Counted from the stretch's first letter, positions 9,746 through 21,697 are shown. The stretch: 64,000 nt of DNA from Methanomicrobiales archaeon (GCA_026394715.1 JAPKXR010000230.1:1-64000); one strand, 5' to 3'. A program made the numbers and translations. The notes: generated from the sequence alone by a model not told the origin.

Positions 9746-10840
9746 TTGAGGGTGAAGATGGACCTGCGGCGGCTGCTGAATGATACCTGTGAGGGGTACC
9801 GCCTGACAGAGAAGGACGCGGCCTCTCTTCTCAATGTCCGGGGCCATGAAGTATTTTCAATTCTTGCTGCTGCAGACGATATGCGGGAGAAAAAGGCCGG
9901 AACTATCATCACGTACGTGCGGAACCAGAATATCCATATCACGAATATCTGCAAAAATCTCTGCGGCTTTTGTGGGTTCGGGAAAGCTCCGGGTGATATG
10001 GGGGCATACTGCAATGACCGGGTGGCGATCGAAAAGAAAGTGGCGCTTGCGGTGGGGCGGGACGTCACAGAAATCTGCCTGCTCTCGGGGGTTCACCCTG
10101 ATTTTACCATGGAGTCCTACGAGGAGATCCTCACCTGGGTTACCCGGGCAGCCCCGGGAGTCCACGTCCACGCGTTGAGCCCGGACGAGGTCGCCCATGC
10201 CTCTACCAGGAGTGGCATCTCTACGGTTGAGGTACTGGAACGGATGAAAAAAGCTGGACTCGGTTCACTCCAGGGGACCGCCGCAGAGATCCTTGTCGAT
10301 GATGTACGGTCTGTGATCTGTCCGAATAAACTAAAAACCCAATTGTGGACTCAAATAATCAGGGAAGCCCACCGTATGAAGATCCCAACGACCGCGACCA
10401 TTATGTACGGCTCGTATGAAAATGCCATGGACCGTGCACGACACCTGTCGATTCTCCGCAAAATTCAGGATGAGACTGGTGGATTTACCGAACTGGTCCC
10501 GTTAACGTATATTCATACCGGTACCCCCCTCTTCCAGCAGGGTATTGCCCGCGCGGGTGCAACTGGCATGGAAGATATCCTCCTGGTTGCAGTCTCGCGC
10601 CTGTTTCTTGATAATGTTAAAAATATCCAGGTCTCATGGGGAAAACTTGGGCTTAAGATGAGTGAACTTGCTCTGGCATCGGGTGCAAATGACTTCGCAG
10701 GGACGATGTTCGCGGATGATGTTTCAAAAGAGGCTGGTGCCGATAGTGCTGAATATCTTGACCCGGTTATAATGGAGCGGATAGCAAAGGACCTCGGGCG
10801 CACGCTCCGCCAGAGGACAACCCTGTACGAGCTTTTGTGA
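9746..10840 (+). CDS. cofH: Radical SAM CofH-family protein (FO synthase subunit 2 homolog), copy 1
   Basis: CKNLCGFCGF (CX3CX2C), VTEICLLSGVHPDF, GTAAEILVDDVR. Confidence 0.88.
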   Translation: MRVKMDLRRLLNDTCEGYRLTEKDAASLLNVRGHEVFSILAAADDMREKKAGTIITYVRNQNIHITNICKNLCGFCGFGKAPGDMGAYCNDRVAIEKKVALAVGRDVTEICLLSGVHPDFTMESYEEILTWVTRAAPGVHVHALSPDEVAHASTRSGISTVEVLERMKKAGLGSLQGTAAEILVDDVRSVICPNKLKTQLWTQIIREAHRMKIPTTATIMYGSYENAMDRARHLSILRKIQDETGGFTELVPLTYIHTGTPLFQQGIARAGATGMEDILLVAVSRLFLDNVKNIQVSWGKLGLKMSELALASGANDFAGTMFADDVSKEAGADSAEYLDPVIMERIAKDLGRTLRQRTTLYELL

Positions 10841-10864
10841 AAGCGTCATTTTTTTCAAAGGGTC

Positions 10865-10874
10865 TTTTTTTTTT
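10865..10874 (+). terminator. Oligo-T tract downstream of the first cofH-like gene
   Basis: Run of 10 T. Confidence 0.45.
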
Positions 10875-11114
10875 ACAACACATCGCAATGTAATTCAGAC
10901 GATGAAACTGTTCAATGGATGAAAAAGGGCCCCCGTTATTTTACTCCTGTTAAGATATTCCCCGGGCAGGATGTACCGGGGAGATTTAAAAAAAATTCCA
11001 ATGAATCCGGATCAGTTCCAATCACGGGTCGCGGTGCCGGTCCACACCTGTCTCACTACTGGATGAACTGGCGAATTTTCATACCTTCTCCGCTATTGGT
11101 CCCGTGTTTCAGTT

Positions 11115-11417
11115 TCAGGAGAGCAGGTCTAGTGCGTCCTTTCCGGTCATCCCGTTGATCACACCAAGTCCCTGTGCGGCAGTGTTGGCTTCTTTTACTT
11201 CACCGGACAGGAGGTCAGCGATTGTTACGATTGACGGTCCTGTTACCGGACGGACCTTCGCTGCCGCATATGCAAAATTATTGAGTGCAGAAACATCAAA
11301 GGCGCCGCACCCCACCATCCCGTTCTTTGTGACAACGCCTACAAGGTTGATACTGCCGAGGGGGATCACAAACCCTTTGCCCTCCGAATGCCTGAGTGAA
11401 ATCGTCTCTTCGATCAT
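11115..11417 (-). CDS. DUF1805 family protein
   Basis: ORF 11115..11465, probable start at ATG 11417 (MIEETISLRHSEGKGFVIPLGSINLVGVVTKNGMVGCGAFDV). Confidence 0.75.
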   Translation of the reverse strand: MIEETISLRHSEGKGFVIPLGSINLVGVVTKNGMVGCGAFDVSALNNFAYAAAKVRPVTGPSIVTIADLLSGEVKEANTAAQGLGVINGMTGKDALDLLS

Positions 11418-11554
11418 GTGCGTTCCCCCGGATTGAATTATTGGTGCTGACTGGGCATAAAGCATTCATGGTCCGTGAGGGCCCGCCAGGCAGTGCAGTG
11501 TCTTTTGGATGAGTTTATCTGTCCGGCCATCCTTCGTCAGATGAGGCAATCGGG

Positions 11555-12658
11555 GTGTTTAACTTTCAGGTGATAGATCCAGTCCGGCAATTACTCAATG
11601 ATGTTCTGGGTGGCCACCGGCTTACGGTTGACGAGGGGACAATGCTCATGTCCACCCGGGACCGGCGTGTATGGGACATCGTATCAGTGGCGGACAAAGT
11701 GCGGGAGAGGGTAACCGGAAACCTGGTCACGTACGTGAGGAACCAGAACCTCAATATCACAAATATCTGCATAAACACTTGTGGGTTCTGCGGTTTTTCA
11801 AAAAAACCAACTGATGCCGGAACATTCCTTTTTGGTACCGAAGAAATCCGGGAGAAGGCGGCACTCGCCCGGAAAAGAAATGTCACAGAAATCTGTACGG
11901 TGAGTGGTCTTCACCCAGATTTCGATGCCTCCTCCTATACCGGGATAGTCCGCACTCTTCATGAAGAAGCCCCTGACATCCACATTCACGCAAGTAATCC
12001 CATGGAAATCGCGTATGGGGCAAGAAAAAGTGGTATCACGACTGGAGAGATGCTGGTGGAGATGAAAGGGGCAGGCCTTGGTTCACTGTGCGGGACCGCG
12101 GCAGAGATCCTCGTTGATGAAGTACGTGACGTGATATGTCCCGGGAAAATTCGTACCGCGGAATGGGAGAAAATTATCCGGGAAGCGCACCTGCTCGGGA
12201 TACCTACGACAGCGACAATGATGTATGGCCATTGTGAAACGGTTGCAGACCGGGTCCGGCATTTAGAGATTATCAGGAATATCCAGGATGACACACGCGG
12301 GTTTACAGAATTTGTGCCGCTCTCGTTTGTTCATCTGAACACGCGTCTTTTCAGGGAGGGTACTGCGCGGCCCGGGGCTACCGGGAGGGAAGATCTGCTG
12401 ATGGTCGCCGTCGCGCGGCTATTTCTTGACAATATCCATCATATCCAGGTTTCCTGGGTTAAGACCGGTATCAAAATGGCGCAACTCGGTCTCTTATCCG
12501 GAGCGGATGATATTGGTGGAACAATGTTTGAAGAGAGCATCTCGAAGGGAGCAGGAGCATCCAATACCGATTACCTGGATCCATCAGAGATGAAAATACT
12601 GGCTGATGACCTCGGACGTGAATTAAGCCAGCGCACCACGCTTTATGCGTTTGTGTGA
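11555..12658 (+). CDS. cofH: Radical SAM CofH-family protein, copy 2
   Basis: CINTCGFCGF (CX3CX2C), VTEICTVSGLHPDF, GTAAEILVDEVRDVICPGK; clearly similar to the 9746..10840 product. Confidence 0.88.
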   Translation: MFNFQVIDPVRQLLNDVLGGHRLTVDEGTMLMSTRDRRVWDIVSVADKVRERVTGNLVTYVRNQNLNITNICINTCGFCGFSKKPTDAGTFLFGTEEIREKAALARKRNVTEICTVSGLHPDFDASSYTGIVRTLHEEAPDIHIHASNPMEIAYGARKSGITTGEMLVEMKGAGLGSLCGTAAEILVDEVRDVICPGKIRTAEWEKIIREAHLLGIPTTATMMYGHCETVADRVRHLEIIRNIQDDTRGFTEFVPLSFVHLNTRLFREGTARPGATGREDLLMVAVARLFLDNIHHIQVSWVKTGIKMAQLGLLSGADDIGGTMFEESISKGAGASNTDYLDPSEMKILADDLGRELSQRTTLYAFV

Positions 12659-12758
12659 AAATTCAGGTTTTTTTAAGCGTATGCCTGAATAACTCAATTT
12701 TCTGGACTGCCGTAAAAATAAATCGCCGGGTTAGAATGTTATCTGGATATGAGCCTGT

Positions 12759-13475
12759 TTATTCCTCCTTGTTCATCGCCTCTTTCTCTTCCTCCACAAA
12801 CTCTTCGACATCCCTGTATGCCCGCTGGAGGAGACTGACCAGCGGTGCGAGTGCAATCCAGGAGATTTGTGCAAGGGTCGTACTGAAAAAGGCAATCGGG
12901 ATCGATATCAGAAAAATTGCGATAACAACCAGTTCCCGGTGATAATTGAACCTTATAACGCGTGCGCCCAGATGGGGATCTATAAGACGGTGATTCCTGG
13001 ATGCATATACCCAGATGATGATAAGTATTCCCCCGGTTACTACCTGCATTGCGGCAAACAGTATTGTTGCCAGTTCGAAATTCCCGTATTGGATGATGAG
13101 GTTAGTCAGGAAAGGAATTACTGTAATACACATCAGGAAATAGAAATTAAGACTGATAAGCGTAGAATTACACCGCTTCATATGGGCAAACACCCTGTTA
13201 TGGCCCCGCCACCACGATGCAATGACAAAAAAGCTGACAAAGTAGCTGATAAATGTCGGACCCATACCCATGAGATCCGTTACTAACTCATTCTGATGTG
13301 CCCCGGTGGATAATACCGGGGCTATCAGCGAAAGGGCAAGCAATGTAACGGCGAATGCGAATACCCCGTCGCTGATGGCCAGAACCCGGTCTAAATTTTT
13401 ACATACGGGATCATAGCCCCCTGTTTTGTGGGGTACGTGTGGTGCTGTCTGGTCAGCGACCGGTATGGAAGTCAA
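12759..13475 (-). CDS. TMEM175/DUF1211-family potassium channel-like membrane protein
   Basis: LDRVLAISDGVFAFAVTLLAL signature and multiple TM segments. Confidence 0.85.
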   Translation of the reverse strand: MTSIPVADQTAPHVPHKTGGYDPVCKNLDRVLAISDGVFAFAVTLLALSLIAPVLSTGAHQNELVTDLMGMGPTFISYFVSFFVIASWWRGHNRVFAHMKRCNSTLISLNFYFLMCITVIPFLTNLIIQYGNFELATILFAAMQVVTGGILIIIWVYASRNHRLIDPHLGARVIRFNYHRELVVIAIFLISIPIAFFSTTLAQISWIALAPLVSLLQRAYRDVEEFVEEEKEAMNKEE

Positions 13476-13528
13476 TACCGGAGTTATTTACTTAAAAAGA
13501 TAAAAAATGTGCTTGTTTGAAAATATCT

Positions 13529-14098
13529 TCAATGCCCTGTGTGGAAAAGTCGCGCTATCTTGTCACCGATTTTCTTTGCGTGCTCGATTGCCTCCTCATC
13601 CGTAAGCACATCCCCTGCGAGATATCCTTTCCCCTTTACGTGGCCCATGTAGGAAAACTCGTGTGCAGACAGGAACCCTTCTATGGTCTGGATTGTTCTT
13701 GAACCTCCCTTATCGGCCTCAACCGAAACAGCCACGGCCTTCCTCCCGGCCAGTCTCCGGTCGTGGTAGTAGGAATATGTCCTGTCAATGAAGTTCTTCA
13801 GTTGTCCCGATACGTCGTAGTAGTAGGTCGGTGACCCGATCACGAGCACTTCACAATCAAGGATAAGCGACGCGACATCTTCCCAGTCATCGTCGGTGAT
13901 GGAGCACTCGTGTTCTTTTTTACACTTCTCGCAGCCGATACAGGGGTGGATTTTCTTTTCCGCCAGGGATATGAACTCGGTTGTCAGACCCTTCTCTTCG
14001 CATTGCCTGAGCACGATCTTTACAAGCATACTCGTATTGCCCTCTTTTCTCATACTCCCGGAGATCCCTAGTACCTGCATACCATCACTCTCATTCAA
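13529..14098 (-). CDS. Flavodoxin/NADPH-dependent FMN reductase family, iron-sulfur flavoprotein-like
   Basis: GISGSMRKEGNTSML, CIGCEKCKKEHECSITDDDW, SPTYYYDVSGQLKNFIDR. Confidence 0.88.
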   Translation of the reverse strand: MNESDGMQVLGISGSMRKEGNTSMLVKIVLRQCEEKGLTTEFISLAEKKIHPCIGCEKCKKEHECSITDDDWEDVASLILDCEVLVIGSPTYYYDVSGQLKNFIDRTYSYYHDRRLAGRKAVAVSVEADKGGSRTIQTIEGFLSAHEFSYMGHVKGKGYLAGDVLTDEEAIEHAKKIGDKIARLFHTGH

Positions 14099-14547
14099 CA
14101 GTGTCCCTGCTTGGTATTGATTGTTGCGATGATCGGGTCAAGATCGATTGACCCCATCGCACTGATGATGGTATTGACCGGATCTGATTCAAAATAAAAA
14201 AGGTGCGAATCACAATGGCAGTCACTGCACCCGAAACCTCTGACCGGGACCCCACCGATCGCATTTGCGAGTTTACATTCGATCGGCCGGGTCGTATGTG
14301 CGCAGAGGGCTGAGAGAAGGGTGACCTCCTCGTGTCCCAGCAGGTAGTCAATATGCCACCGTTTTGTAATGTTTCGTGAGGCCGCGAGTTTAATATGGCG
14401 TTGCACCCGCTTGAGCCCCCCTTGGCCCAGTGCGGAACCGGTATATACATGCCAGCCACCTGGAAATGCCAGGTCCCCGAGGGCACCCACCCGTACTGTG
14501 CATGGCTTGTTGAACAACACAAGACAGTAAACTCCTTTTTTCATCAA
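14095..14547 (-). CDS. DUF123 (GIY-YIG-like) protein
   Basis: GVYCLVLF...FPGGWHVYTGSALG...RHIKLAA...KRWHIDYLL. Confidence 0.8.
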   Translation of the reverse strand: MMKKGVYCLVLFNKPCTVRVGALGDLAFPGGWHVYTGSALGQGGLKRVQRHIKLAASRNITKRWHIDYLLGHEEVTLLSALCAHTTRPIECKLANAIGGVPVRGFGCSDCHCDSHLFYFESDPVNTIISAMGSIDLDPIIATINTKQGHC

Positions 14548-14557
14548 CCCTTTCCTT

Positions 14558-15160
14558 TCAGGGATAGGTCATCCGGATAAGTTCACGAGCGGCGGCGATA
14601 TGGCGGGCACCGCCCTGACGGGATGGTTCCCCGTGCCCGGGATAAAGGCCGCGGATGTCAAGTTTCGAAAGCCTTTCAATTGACCGGACTAACTCATCCA
14701 GGTTCCCGCCCGGGAAATCAAACCTGCCAAATCCACCATCGGTAAACACGGTGTCCCCTGAGATCAGGTCCCCGCTGGCTTCGTCCAGGATGCAGATGCT
14801 GCCCGGTGTATGCCCCGGGGTGTGAATAATCAGGAAACCACCTACATAGTCCCCGTCTTTGAGCAGGGTATCGGCAGCAATCCCGGGTGAATGAGAGCCA
14901 AAATGCATGGAAAGACTCTGTGCATCCTCAACAAGCCCGGATGCGTCATCCTGGTGAACATATACCTCTGCCTTGCACATCAGGGCAATTTCTTTCACGT
15001 GGGCCGTATGATCAAAATGACAATGGGTGAGGATGATTTTCTGAATGGTGTCCCGGTATTTCGAGACGGCTAAGGGTGTCACCCCGGCGTCAATGAGGAC
15101 ATCACCTACAAGGTAGGAATTAGCAAATACCGGGTCACCGGGAATCCACTGGACGGGCAT
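14558..15160 (-). CDS. MBL-fold metallo-hydrolase (glyoxalase II-like)
   Basis: ILTHCHFDHTAHVKE, HTPGHTPGSICI, SGDTVF; probable start at ATG 15160 (MPVQWIPGDPVFANSYLVGDVLIDAG). Confidence 0.88.
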   Translation of the reverse strand: MPVQWIPGDPVFANSYLVGDVLIDAGVTPLAVSKYRDTIQKIILTHCHFDHTAHVKEIALMCKAEVYVHQDDASGLVEDAQSLSMHFGSHSPGIAADTLLKDGDYVGGFLIIHTPGHTPGSICILDEASGDLISGDTVFTDGGFGRFDFPGGNLDELVRSIERLSKLDIRGLYPGHGEPSRQGGARHIAAARELIRMTYP

Positions 15161-15194
15161 GCACAATAATAAGTTCCCGTGACAAATGTGTTTT

Positions 15195-16481
15195 ATGTAT
15201 ACCTTCGTCCAGGAATGCCACAACGGAGTCCCTGCTGTCGTGGAGCAGGCAGCCAGGATTGAGGGAATTTCGCCCCGGGACCTCGCAGGAAGCATTGCAA
15301 GGGGTCGGGTGGTTATCCCCTCGAACCCGAACCGGGACCACAAGGTATGTGCGGTTGGTGAAGGGTGCCGTGTCAAGGTCAATGTGAATGTTGGCACATC
15401 GGGTGAACGGTGTGACGAAGACCTCGAAGTAAGAAAGGCGGAGGCAGCGATTAAAAATGGTGCTGATACCCTGATGGACCTCTCGACCGGGGGGGACCTC
15501 CCGGAAATCAGGAAGCGTATCCTCGCCCTCGATGTGCCGGTCGGGACCGTTCCGATTTACGAAGCGGTCCGGAAAGCCGGCAACGTTGCTGATGTAGACT
15601 CTGATACGCTTTTTAATGTAATCCGTCAGCATTGCAACGATGGTGTCGACTTCCTTACCCTGCACTGTGGTGTAAATTACGAAGCCCTTGCGGCACTCCG
15701 CGAGGACCCGAGGCTCATGGGCGTTGTCAGCCGGGGCGGGGCATTTCATATCGCCATGATGGTGCAGAGGGAAGAGGAAAACCCGCTGTTTAAGGAATAC
15801 GATTATCTCCTCGAGATTCTTGCAGAGTCTGATGTCGTAATCAGTCTCGGTGACGGGATGCGACCGGGGTGTCTCCAGGACGCAGGGCGGAGGGCCAAGA
15901 CCGTTGAATACCTGACGCTCGGCAGCCTCGCACACCGTGCTCTTGACCACGGAGTCCAGCGGATGGTCGAGGGACCAGGTCATATCCCGATGAACCAGAT
16001 CGGGTACAACGTGAAGATGATCAAGGAACTGACCGATCATGCCCCGCTCTACCTCCTCGGTCCGTTAGTCACCGATATCGGCGCCGGGTATGACCATGTC
16101 GTTGCTGCCATAGGGGGTGCAATTGCCTGTAAAAGCGGCGCAGATTTCCTCTGCATGGTCACTCCGGCCGAACACCTCGCCCTGCCGGACGTTGACGATA
16201 TTATTGAAGGTACACGGGTCGCCTGCCTCGCAGCGCACATCGGCGATATGGCGAGACGGAAAGATGAGTCTGTCATGCAGCGGGAGTCGCAGATGGCGGA
16301 CGCCCGGCGGAGACTGGACTGGGAAGGCCAGTTCAGGCTGGGCCTCTTTGGTGACGTGGCAAGAAAAATCCACGAGCGGGATGGCAAGCTCGAGACCTGT
16401 TCGATGTGTGGGGACCTCTGTGCGATGAAACTGGTAAAAGGTCTCCTTGAAAAGGAACCCGCCCCAAAGGAAAAAAGATAA
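15195..16481 (+). CDS. thiC: ThiC-family radical SAM enzyme (phosphomethylpyrimidine synthase; BzaF-type paralog not excluded)
   Basis: GADTLMDLSTGGDLPEIRKRIL, DFLTLHCGVN, C-terminal CSMCGDLCAMK; ORF opens at 15186, alternative ATG at 15195. Confidence 0.88.
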   Translation: MYTFVQECHNGVPAVVEQAARIEGISPRDLAGSIARGRVVIPSNPNRDHKVCAVGEGCRVKVNVNVGTSGERCDEDLEVRKAEAAIKNGADTLMDLSTGGDLPEIRKRILALDVPVGTVPIYEAVRKAGNVADVDSDTLFNVIRQHCNDGVDFLTLHCGVNYEALAALREDPRLMGVVSRGGAFHIAMMVQREEENPLFKEYDYLLEILAESDVVISLGDGMRPGCLQDAGRRAKTVEYLTLGSLAHRALDHGVQRMVEGPGHIPMNQIGYNVKMIKELTDHAPLYLLGPLVTDIGAGYDHVVAAIGGAIACKSGADFLCMVTPAEHLALPDVDDIIEGTRVACLAAHIGDMARRKDESVMQRESQMADARRRLDWEGQFRLGLFGDVARKIHERDGKLETCSMCGDLCAMKLVKGLLEKEPAPKEKR

Positions 16482-16516
16482 TCATTCAACAGGTTTTCAG
16501 GACGGGATCCGTTCCT

Positions 16517-16912
16517 TTATGTTATCGAGAGTATCCGCACTGCGAGCAGCGCGGCATTATCACCATTATCTATCCCGACACAGGCCACGGGGACACCCTT
16601 TGGCATCTGGACAATTGATAAGAGCGCATCAATCCCCTGCAGAGGTCCGCTTACCGGGACACCGATAACCGGTTTTTTTGTCCTTGATGCGATCACACCA
16701 GGGAGGGCCGCCGAGAGGCCGGCGATTGCGATAAAAATTTTGCAATTGCTCATTTTCACGAATTCATCCAGTCTCTCCGGCTCCCGGTGGGCGGAGATGA
16801 CAGAACTATCGTAAGTTATATTGTGTTTAGCGAGGACTGCTCCCGCGCGTTCAGCAATTTTTGCATCTGATGCGGAACCTGAAATAATCGAAACCTCAAC
16901 CATAAATTCCAA
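16517..16912 (-). CDS. purE: N5-carboxyaminoimidazole ribonucleotide mutase
   Basis: [49 protein letters not shown]. Confidence 0.92.
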   Translation of the reverse strand: MEFMVEVSIISGSASDAKIAERAGAVLAKHNITYDSSVISAHREPERLDEFVKMSNCKIFIAIAGLSAALPGVIASRTKKPVIGVPVSGPLQGIDALLSIVQMPKGVPVACVGIDNGDNAALLAVRILSIT

Positions 16913-16960
16913 CCAAACTTATATTTTGTCTCTATTAATATACTATGGGCTGATTAACGA

Positions 16961-18549
<1,589 letters not shown>

Positions 18550-18609
18550 GATATACTGTTCGGGACAGTTTATGAATAATCAGTAAAGATACAATAGTTG
18601 AGGAATTAT

Positions 18610-19026
18610 ATGGCGCAAAAGGCGATAAAACTCGGATTTGTAGTCGCAGAATTCAACCGCGACATCACCTACATGATGGAGATCGAGGGGCGGGAACACG
18701 CCGCGTTCCTTGGTGCTGAGGTATCGGAATGCATCTATGTCCCCGGGGTATATGACATGCCACTGGCTATCAAGAAGATGTTAAAGGACGGAAATGTTGA
18801 TGCGGTGGTTACGATAGGCTGTGTGATTGAAGGGTCTACACAACATGACGAAGTCGTGGTGCAGCATGCGGCAAGAAAGGTAATCGACCTCTCGCTCGAA
18901 TTCGGGAAACCTGTCACCCTTGGTATATCAGGGCCCGGAATGACAAGGCTTGAAGCGAATGACCGGATCGATTACGCAAAACGTGCTGTTGAATCTGCAA
19001 TAAAACTGGTCCAGAGATTGAAATGA
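18610..19026 (+). CDS. ribH: 6,7-dimethyl-8-ribityllumazine synthase
   Basis: [46 protein letters not shown]. Confidence 0.9.
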   Translation: MAQKAIKLGFVVAEFNRDITYMMEIEGREHAAFLGAEVSECIYVPGVYDMPLAIKKMLKDGNVDAVVTIGCVIEGSTQHDEVVVQHAARKVIDLSLEFGKPVTLGISGPGMTRLEANDRIDYAKRAVESAIKLVQRLK

Positions 19027-20159
19027 GGGAATTGTCCGGCAAGATTGCCGGTATTGCCCCGTCGGCCACGATGGCCATCTCGAATGAAGCCAAGAAGATG
19101 CAGGCAGCCGGGATCGATGTTATCAGCCTCTCTATCGGAGAGCCTGATTTCGATACACCCGAACATATCAAAGAGGCCTGTATCAACGCACTCCGGAGAG
19201 GTGAGACCCACTATGCCCCAAGTAACGGCCTCCCCGAACTGAACCAGGCAATTGCTTCGAAGATAGAGGTGGAGAACCATTTTCCCTGCAGGAAAGAGGA
19301 TGTGATTGTTACCTGTGGTGCGAAAGACGCTATTTATGAAGCCATGGAGGCCGTTCTCGACCATGGTGATGAAGCAATTATCCTTGACCCGTCCTGGGTA
19401 AGCTACGAACCTTGTGTTCAGATTGCAGGTGGCAGGCCCGTTCACCACCCGTTGAATATGCGGACGTTCCAGGTCGATGATTCCCTGGTTGACCGGATCA
19501 CGGCACATACCCGGATGATTGTCATCAATTCTCCTTCCAACCCGTCCGGTTCCGTGCTGGATAAAGCGTCACTGCGGCTGATCACGGATACCTGCGAAGA
19601 TTATGACCTTATCGCCTTGTCCGATGAAATTTATGAGAAATTGTTGTATGGAAAGGAGCACATCTCGCTTGCCTCGGTCGGTGATATGGCAGAACGGACG
19701 ATCACGGTGAATGGGTTTTCGAAAGCCTATGCCATGACCGGGTGGCGCCTCGGTTATGCAGTAGCACCATCAAAAATTCTTAACCGGATGTCCATTGTCC
19801 AGCAGCACACGATCAGTCACCCCACGAGCTTTGCGATGTGGGGCGGGCTTGCAGCGATTCAGGGTAACCAGTCGTGCGTTGAAACGATGAGGCAGGAATT
19901 TGCCAGGCGCCGCGATTACCTGATGAGGGAGCTCTCGGGGATGGGATTTGAGTCAGCTCCTGCAGATGGGGCATTTTATGCGTATATTCGCGTCGAAGGG
20001 GATGATATGGAACTTGCGGAGGACTGGTTGAAAAAACTGCATGTTGCAGTGACACCAGGTACAGCCTTCAATTCTCCTGGGTGGGAAAGGCTTTCATACG
20101 CGACATCGATGGTCAGTCTCGCTGAAGCAGTGAAACGTATAAGGGCATCAGTAACCTGA
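19023..20159 (+). CDS. PLP-dependent aminotransferase (class I/II, aspartate aminotransferase-like)
   Basis: [46 protein letters not shown]. Confidence 0.9.
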   Translation: MRELSGKIAGIAPSATMAISNEAKKMQAAGIDVISLSIGEPDFDTPEHIKEACINALRRGETHYAPSNGLPELNQAIASKIEVENHFPCRKEDVIVTCGAKDAIYEAMEAVLDHGDEAIILDPSWVSYEPCVQIAGGRPVHHPLNMRTFQVDDSLVDRITAHTRMIVINSPSNPSGSVLDKASLRLITDTCEDYDLIALSDEIYEKLLYGKEHISLASVGDMAERTITVNGFSKAYAMTGWRLGYAVAPSKILNRMSIVQQHTISHPTSFAMWGGLAAIQGNQSCVETMRQEFARRRDYLMRELSGMGFESAPADGAFYAYIRVEGDDMELAEDWLKKLHVAVTPGTAFNSPGWERLSYATSMVSLAEAVKRIRASVT

Positions 20160-20275
20160 TAGTAACTTATTTTGAGTGCAAATTTTCAATTAGCAATAAA
20201 ATCCTGCGTATAATTGCGTAACAATCCCCAAGCGTGTCACCCTGGTTGAAAAAAGGCATTTTCGGGGATATTTTC

Positions 20276-20301
20276 ATATTAAAAACCATCGGTTTTAATA
20301 T
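20276..20301. promoter_or_regulatory. Inverted repeat ATATTAAAA-ACCATCGG-TTTTAATAT upstream of the Nramp-like operon; candidate operator or RNA hairpin
   Basis: Exact 9-nt arms around an 8-nt centre whose CC and GG could also pair; intergenic, about 115-140 bp upstream of the likely start. Confidence 0.5.
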
Positions 20302-20417
20302 CATTACATAACAACATATGGATTGAAATGAACCAACGCTGGCTCTGATGAAGGGATGAAAAAGTAGTACCAGGATGTCCCTGAGCAGTCATCTATTCAG
20401 GAATGGGAGGGACCACT

Positions 20418-21686
20418 GTGAACTACGTTTCAAGATTTTATTACCAGTATCGCAGGGTCATTAAAGCACTCCAACTCTACCTCCTTATCGCCGGACCCGG
20501 TCTTATCGTAATGATCGCCGATAACGATGCCGGCGGGATCACGACTTATGCTGCGACTGGTGCGAAATTTGGCTACGCACTGATCTGGTTCCTTGTGCTG
20601 CTCGGGCCGGTTGCGTACTATGTACAGGAGATGACGGTGCGCCTGGGTGCCGTAACTAAACACGGGCATGCAGAGGCGATTTTTGCCGCATTTGGTCCTT
20701 TCTGGGGCTGGTTCTCCCTCCTTGACCTTTCACTGGTGAACTGGCTGACTCTTATTACTGAATTTATCGGGATGACTGCAGCGTTGAGTATTTTTAATAT
20801 CCCCCCTGTATTTACCGTAATAATTGTCATCGGCATCATGATGTTCATGGTCATGCAGGGCAGGTACTGGACATGGGAGAAACTGGCGATGTTCTTCTGT
20901 CTCTTAAACCTGGTGTATATCCCGGCCGCATTCATGGTGCACCCGTCTGTCGGGAGTATTCTCCAGAAGGGAATTATCCCGAACTTACCTGGCGGGCTCA
21001 CCGCGACATTAATTTTCTTCCTGATGGCAAATATCGGGACTACCATCGCACCCTGGATGATCTTCTTCCAGCAGAGTGCCGTAGTCGACAAGGGCATGGG
21101 AAAGAAGGATATTCCATGGGGGAGACTCGATACCATTCTTGGGGCGGTTTTCACGGTCGTTGTGGCAATTTTCATTGTTATTGTGACCGGGACTGTGTTA
21201 TATGGGATGGAAATTTCGAGTGCAGCCCAGGCCTCCACTGCGATGATGGGGACCTACCCGCTGGTGGGGACGCTCCTTGCAATAGGGCTGTTCGATGCAG
21301 GCCTGCTTGGTGCAATCTGCATCTCTCTCGCAAGTTCATGGGCGTTTGGGGAGGTTTTCGGCTGGGCACATTCCCTGAACAAAAGGATCCGTGAAGCACC
21401 CTGGTTCTATGCATATTATTTCTTTGCCATCATCACCGCAGGACTGGTTGTCCTCATCCCGAATGCACCCCTTGTCCTGATTACCCTGTTTGTCCAGGTC
21501 ATTGCGGTGACCCTGCTACCTGCAGCACTGGTGTTCCTGATCCTGCTGCTGAACAACGAAGAAATCATGGGTGAATACAGGAACACAACAGTCCAGAACG
21601 TGGTGAGTATCACCATTGTCATCGGGATCATCTCACTCTCCACGCTCTATGCCTTCAGTGTCCTGTTCCCGGAAATATTCGCCTGA
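20418..21686 (+). CDS. Nramp-family divalent cation transporter, NRMT-like (putative Mg2+ transporter)
   Basis: Multi-TM; LLIAGPGLIVMIADNDAGGITTYAATGAKFGYALIW (TM1) and IGTTIAPWMIFFQQSAVVDKGM (TM6). ORF from 20403; GTG at 20418 follows a GGGAGGG ribosome-binding-like sequence. Confidence 0.8.
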   Translation: MNYVSRFYYQYRRVIKALQLYLLIAGPGLIVMIADNDAGGITTYAATGAKFGYALIWFLVLLGPVAYYVQEMTVRLGAVTKHGHAEAIFAAFGPFWGWFSLLDLSLVNWLTLITEFIGMTAALSIFNIPPVFTVIIVIGIMMFMVMQGRYWTWEKLAMFFCLLNLVYIPAAFMVHPSVGSILQKGIIPNLPGGLTATLIFFLMANIGTTIAPWMIFFQQSAVVDKGMGKKDIPWGRLDTILGAVFTVVVAIFIVIVTGTVLYGMEISSAAQASTAMMGTYPLVGTLLAIGLFDAGLLGAICISLASSWAFGEVFGWAHSLNKRIREAPWFYAYYFFAIITAGLVVLIPNAPLVLITLFVQVIAVTLLPAALVFLILLLNNEEIMGEYRNTTVQNVVSITIVIGIISLSTLYAFSVLFPEIFA

Positions 21687-21697
21687 GGTGACGAGAA

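Noticed and set aside
15135-16040. 301-aa minus ORF
   Set aside because: Antisense to thiC; frame shadow with no recognisable domain.
20618-21238. 206-aa minus ORF within the Nramp-like gene
   Set aside because: Shadow ORF; the plus frame has clear Nramp motifs.
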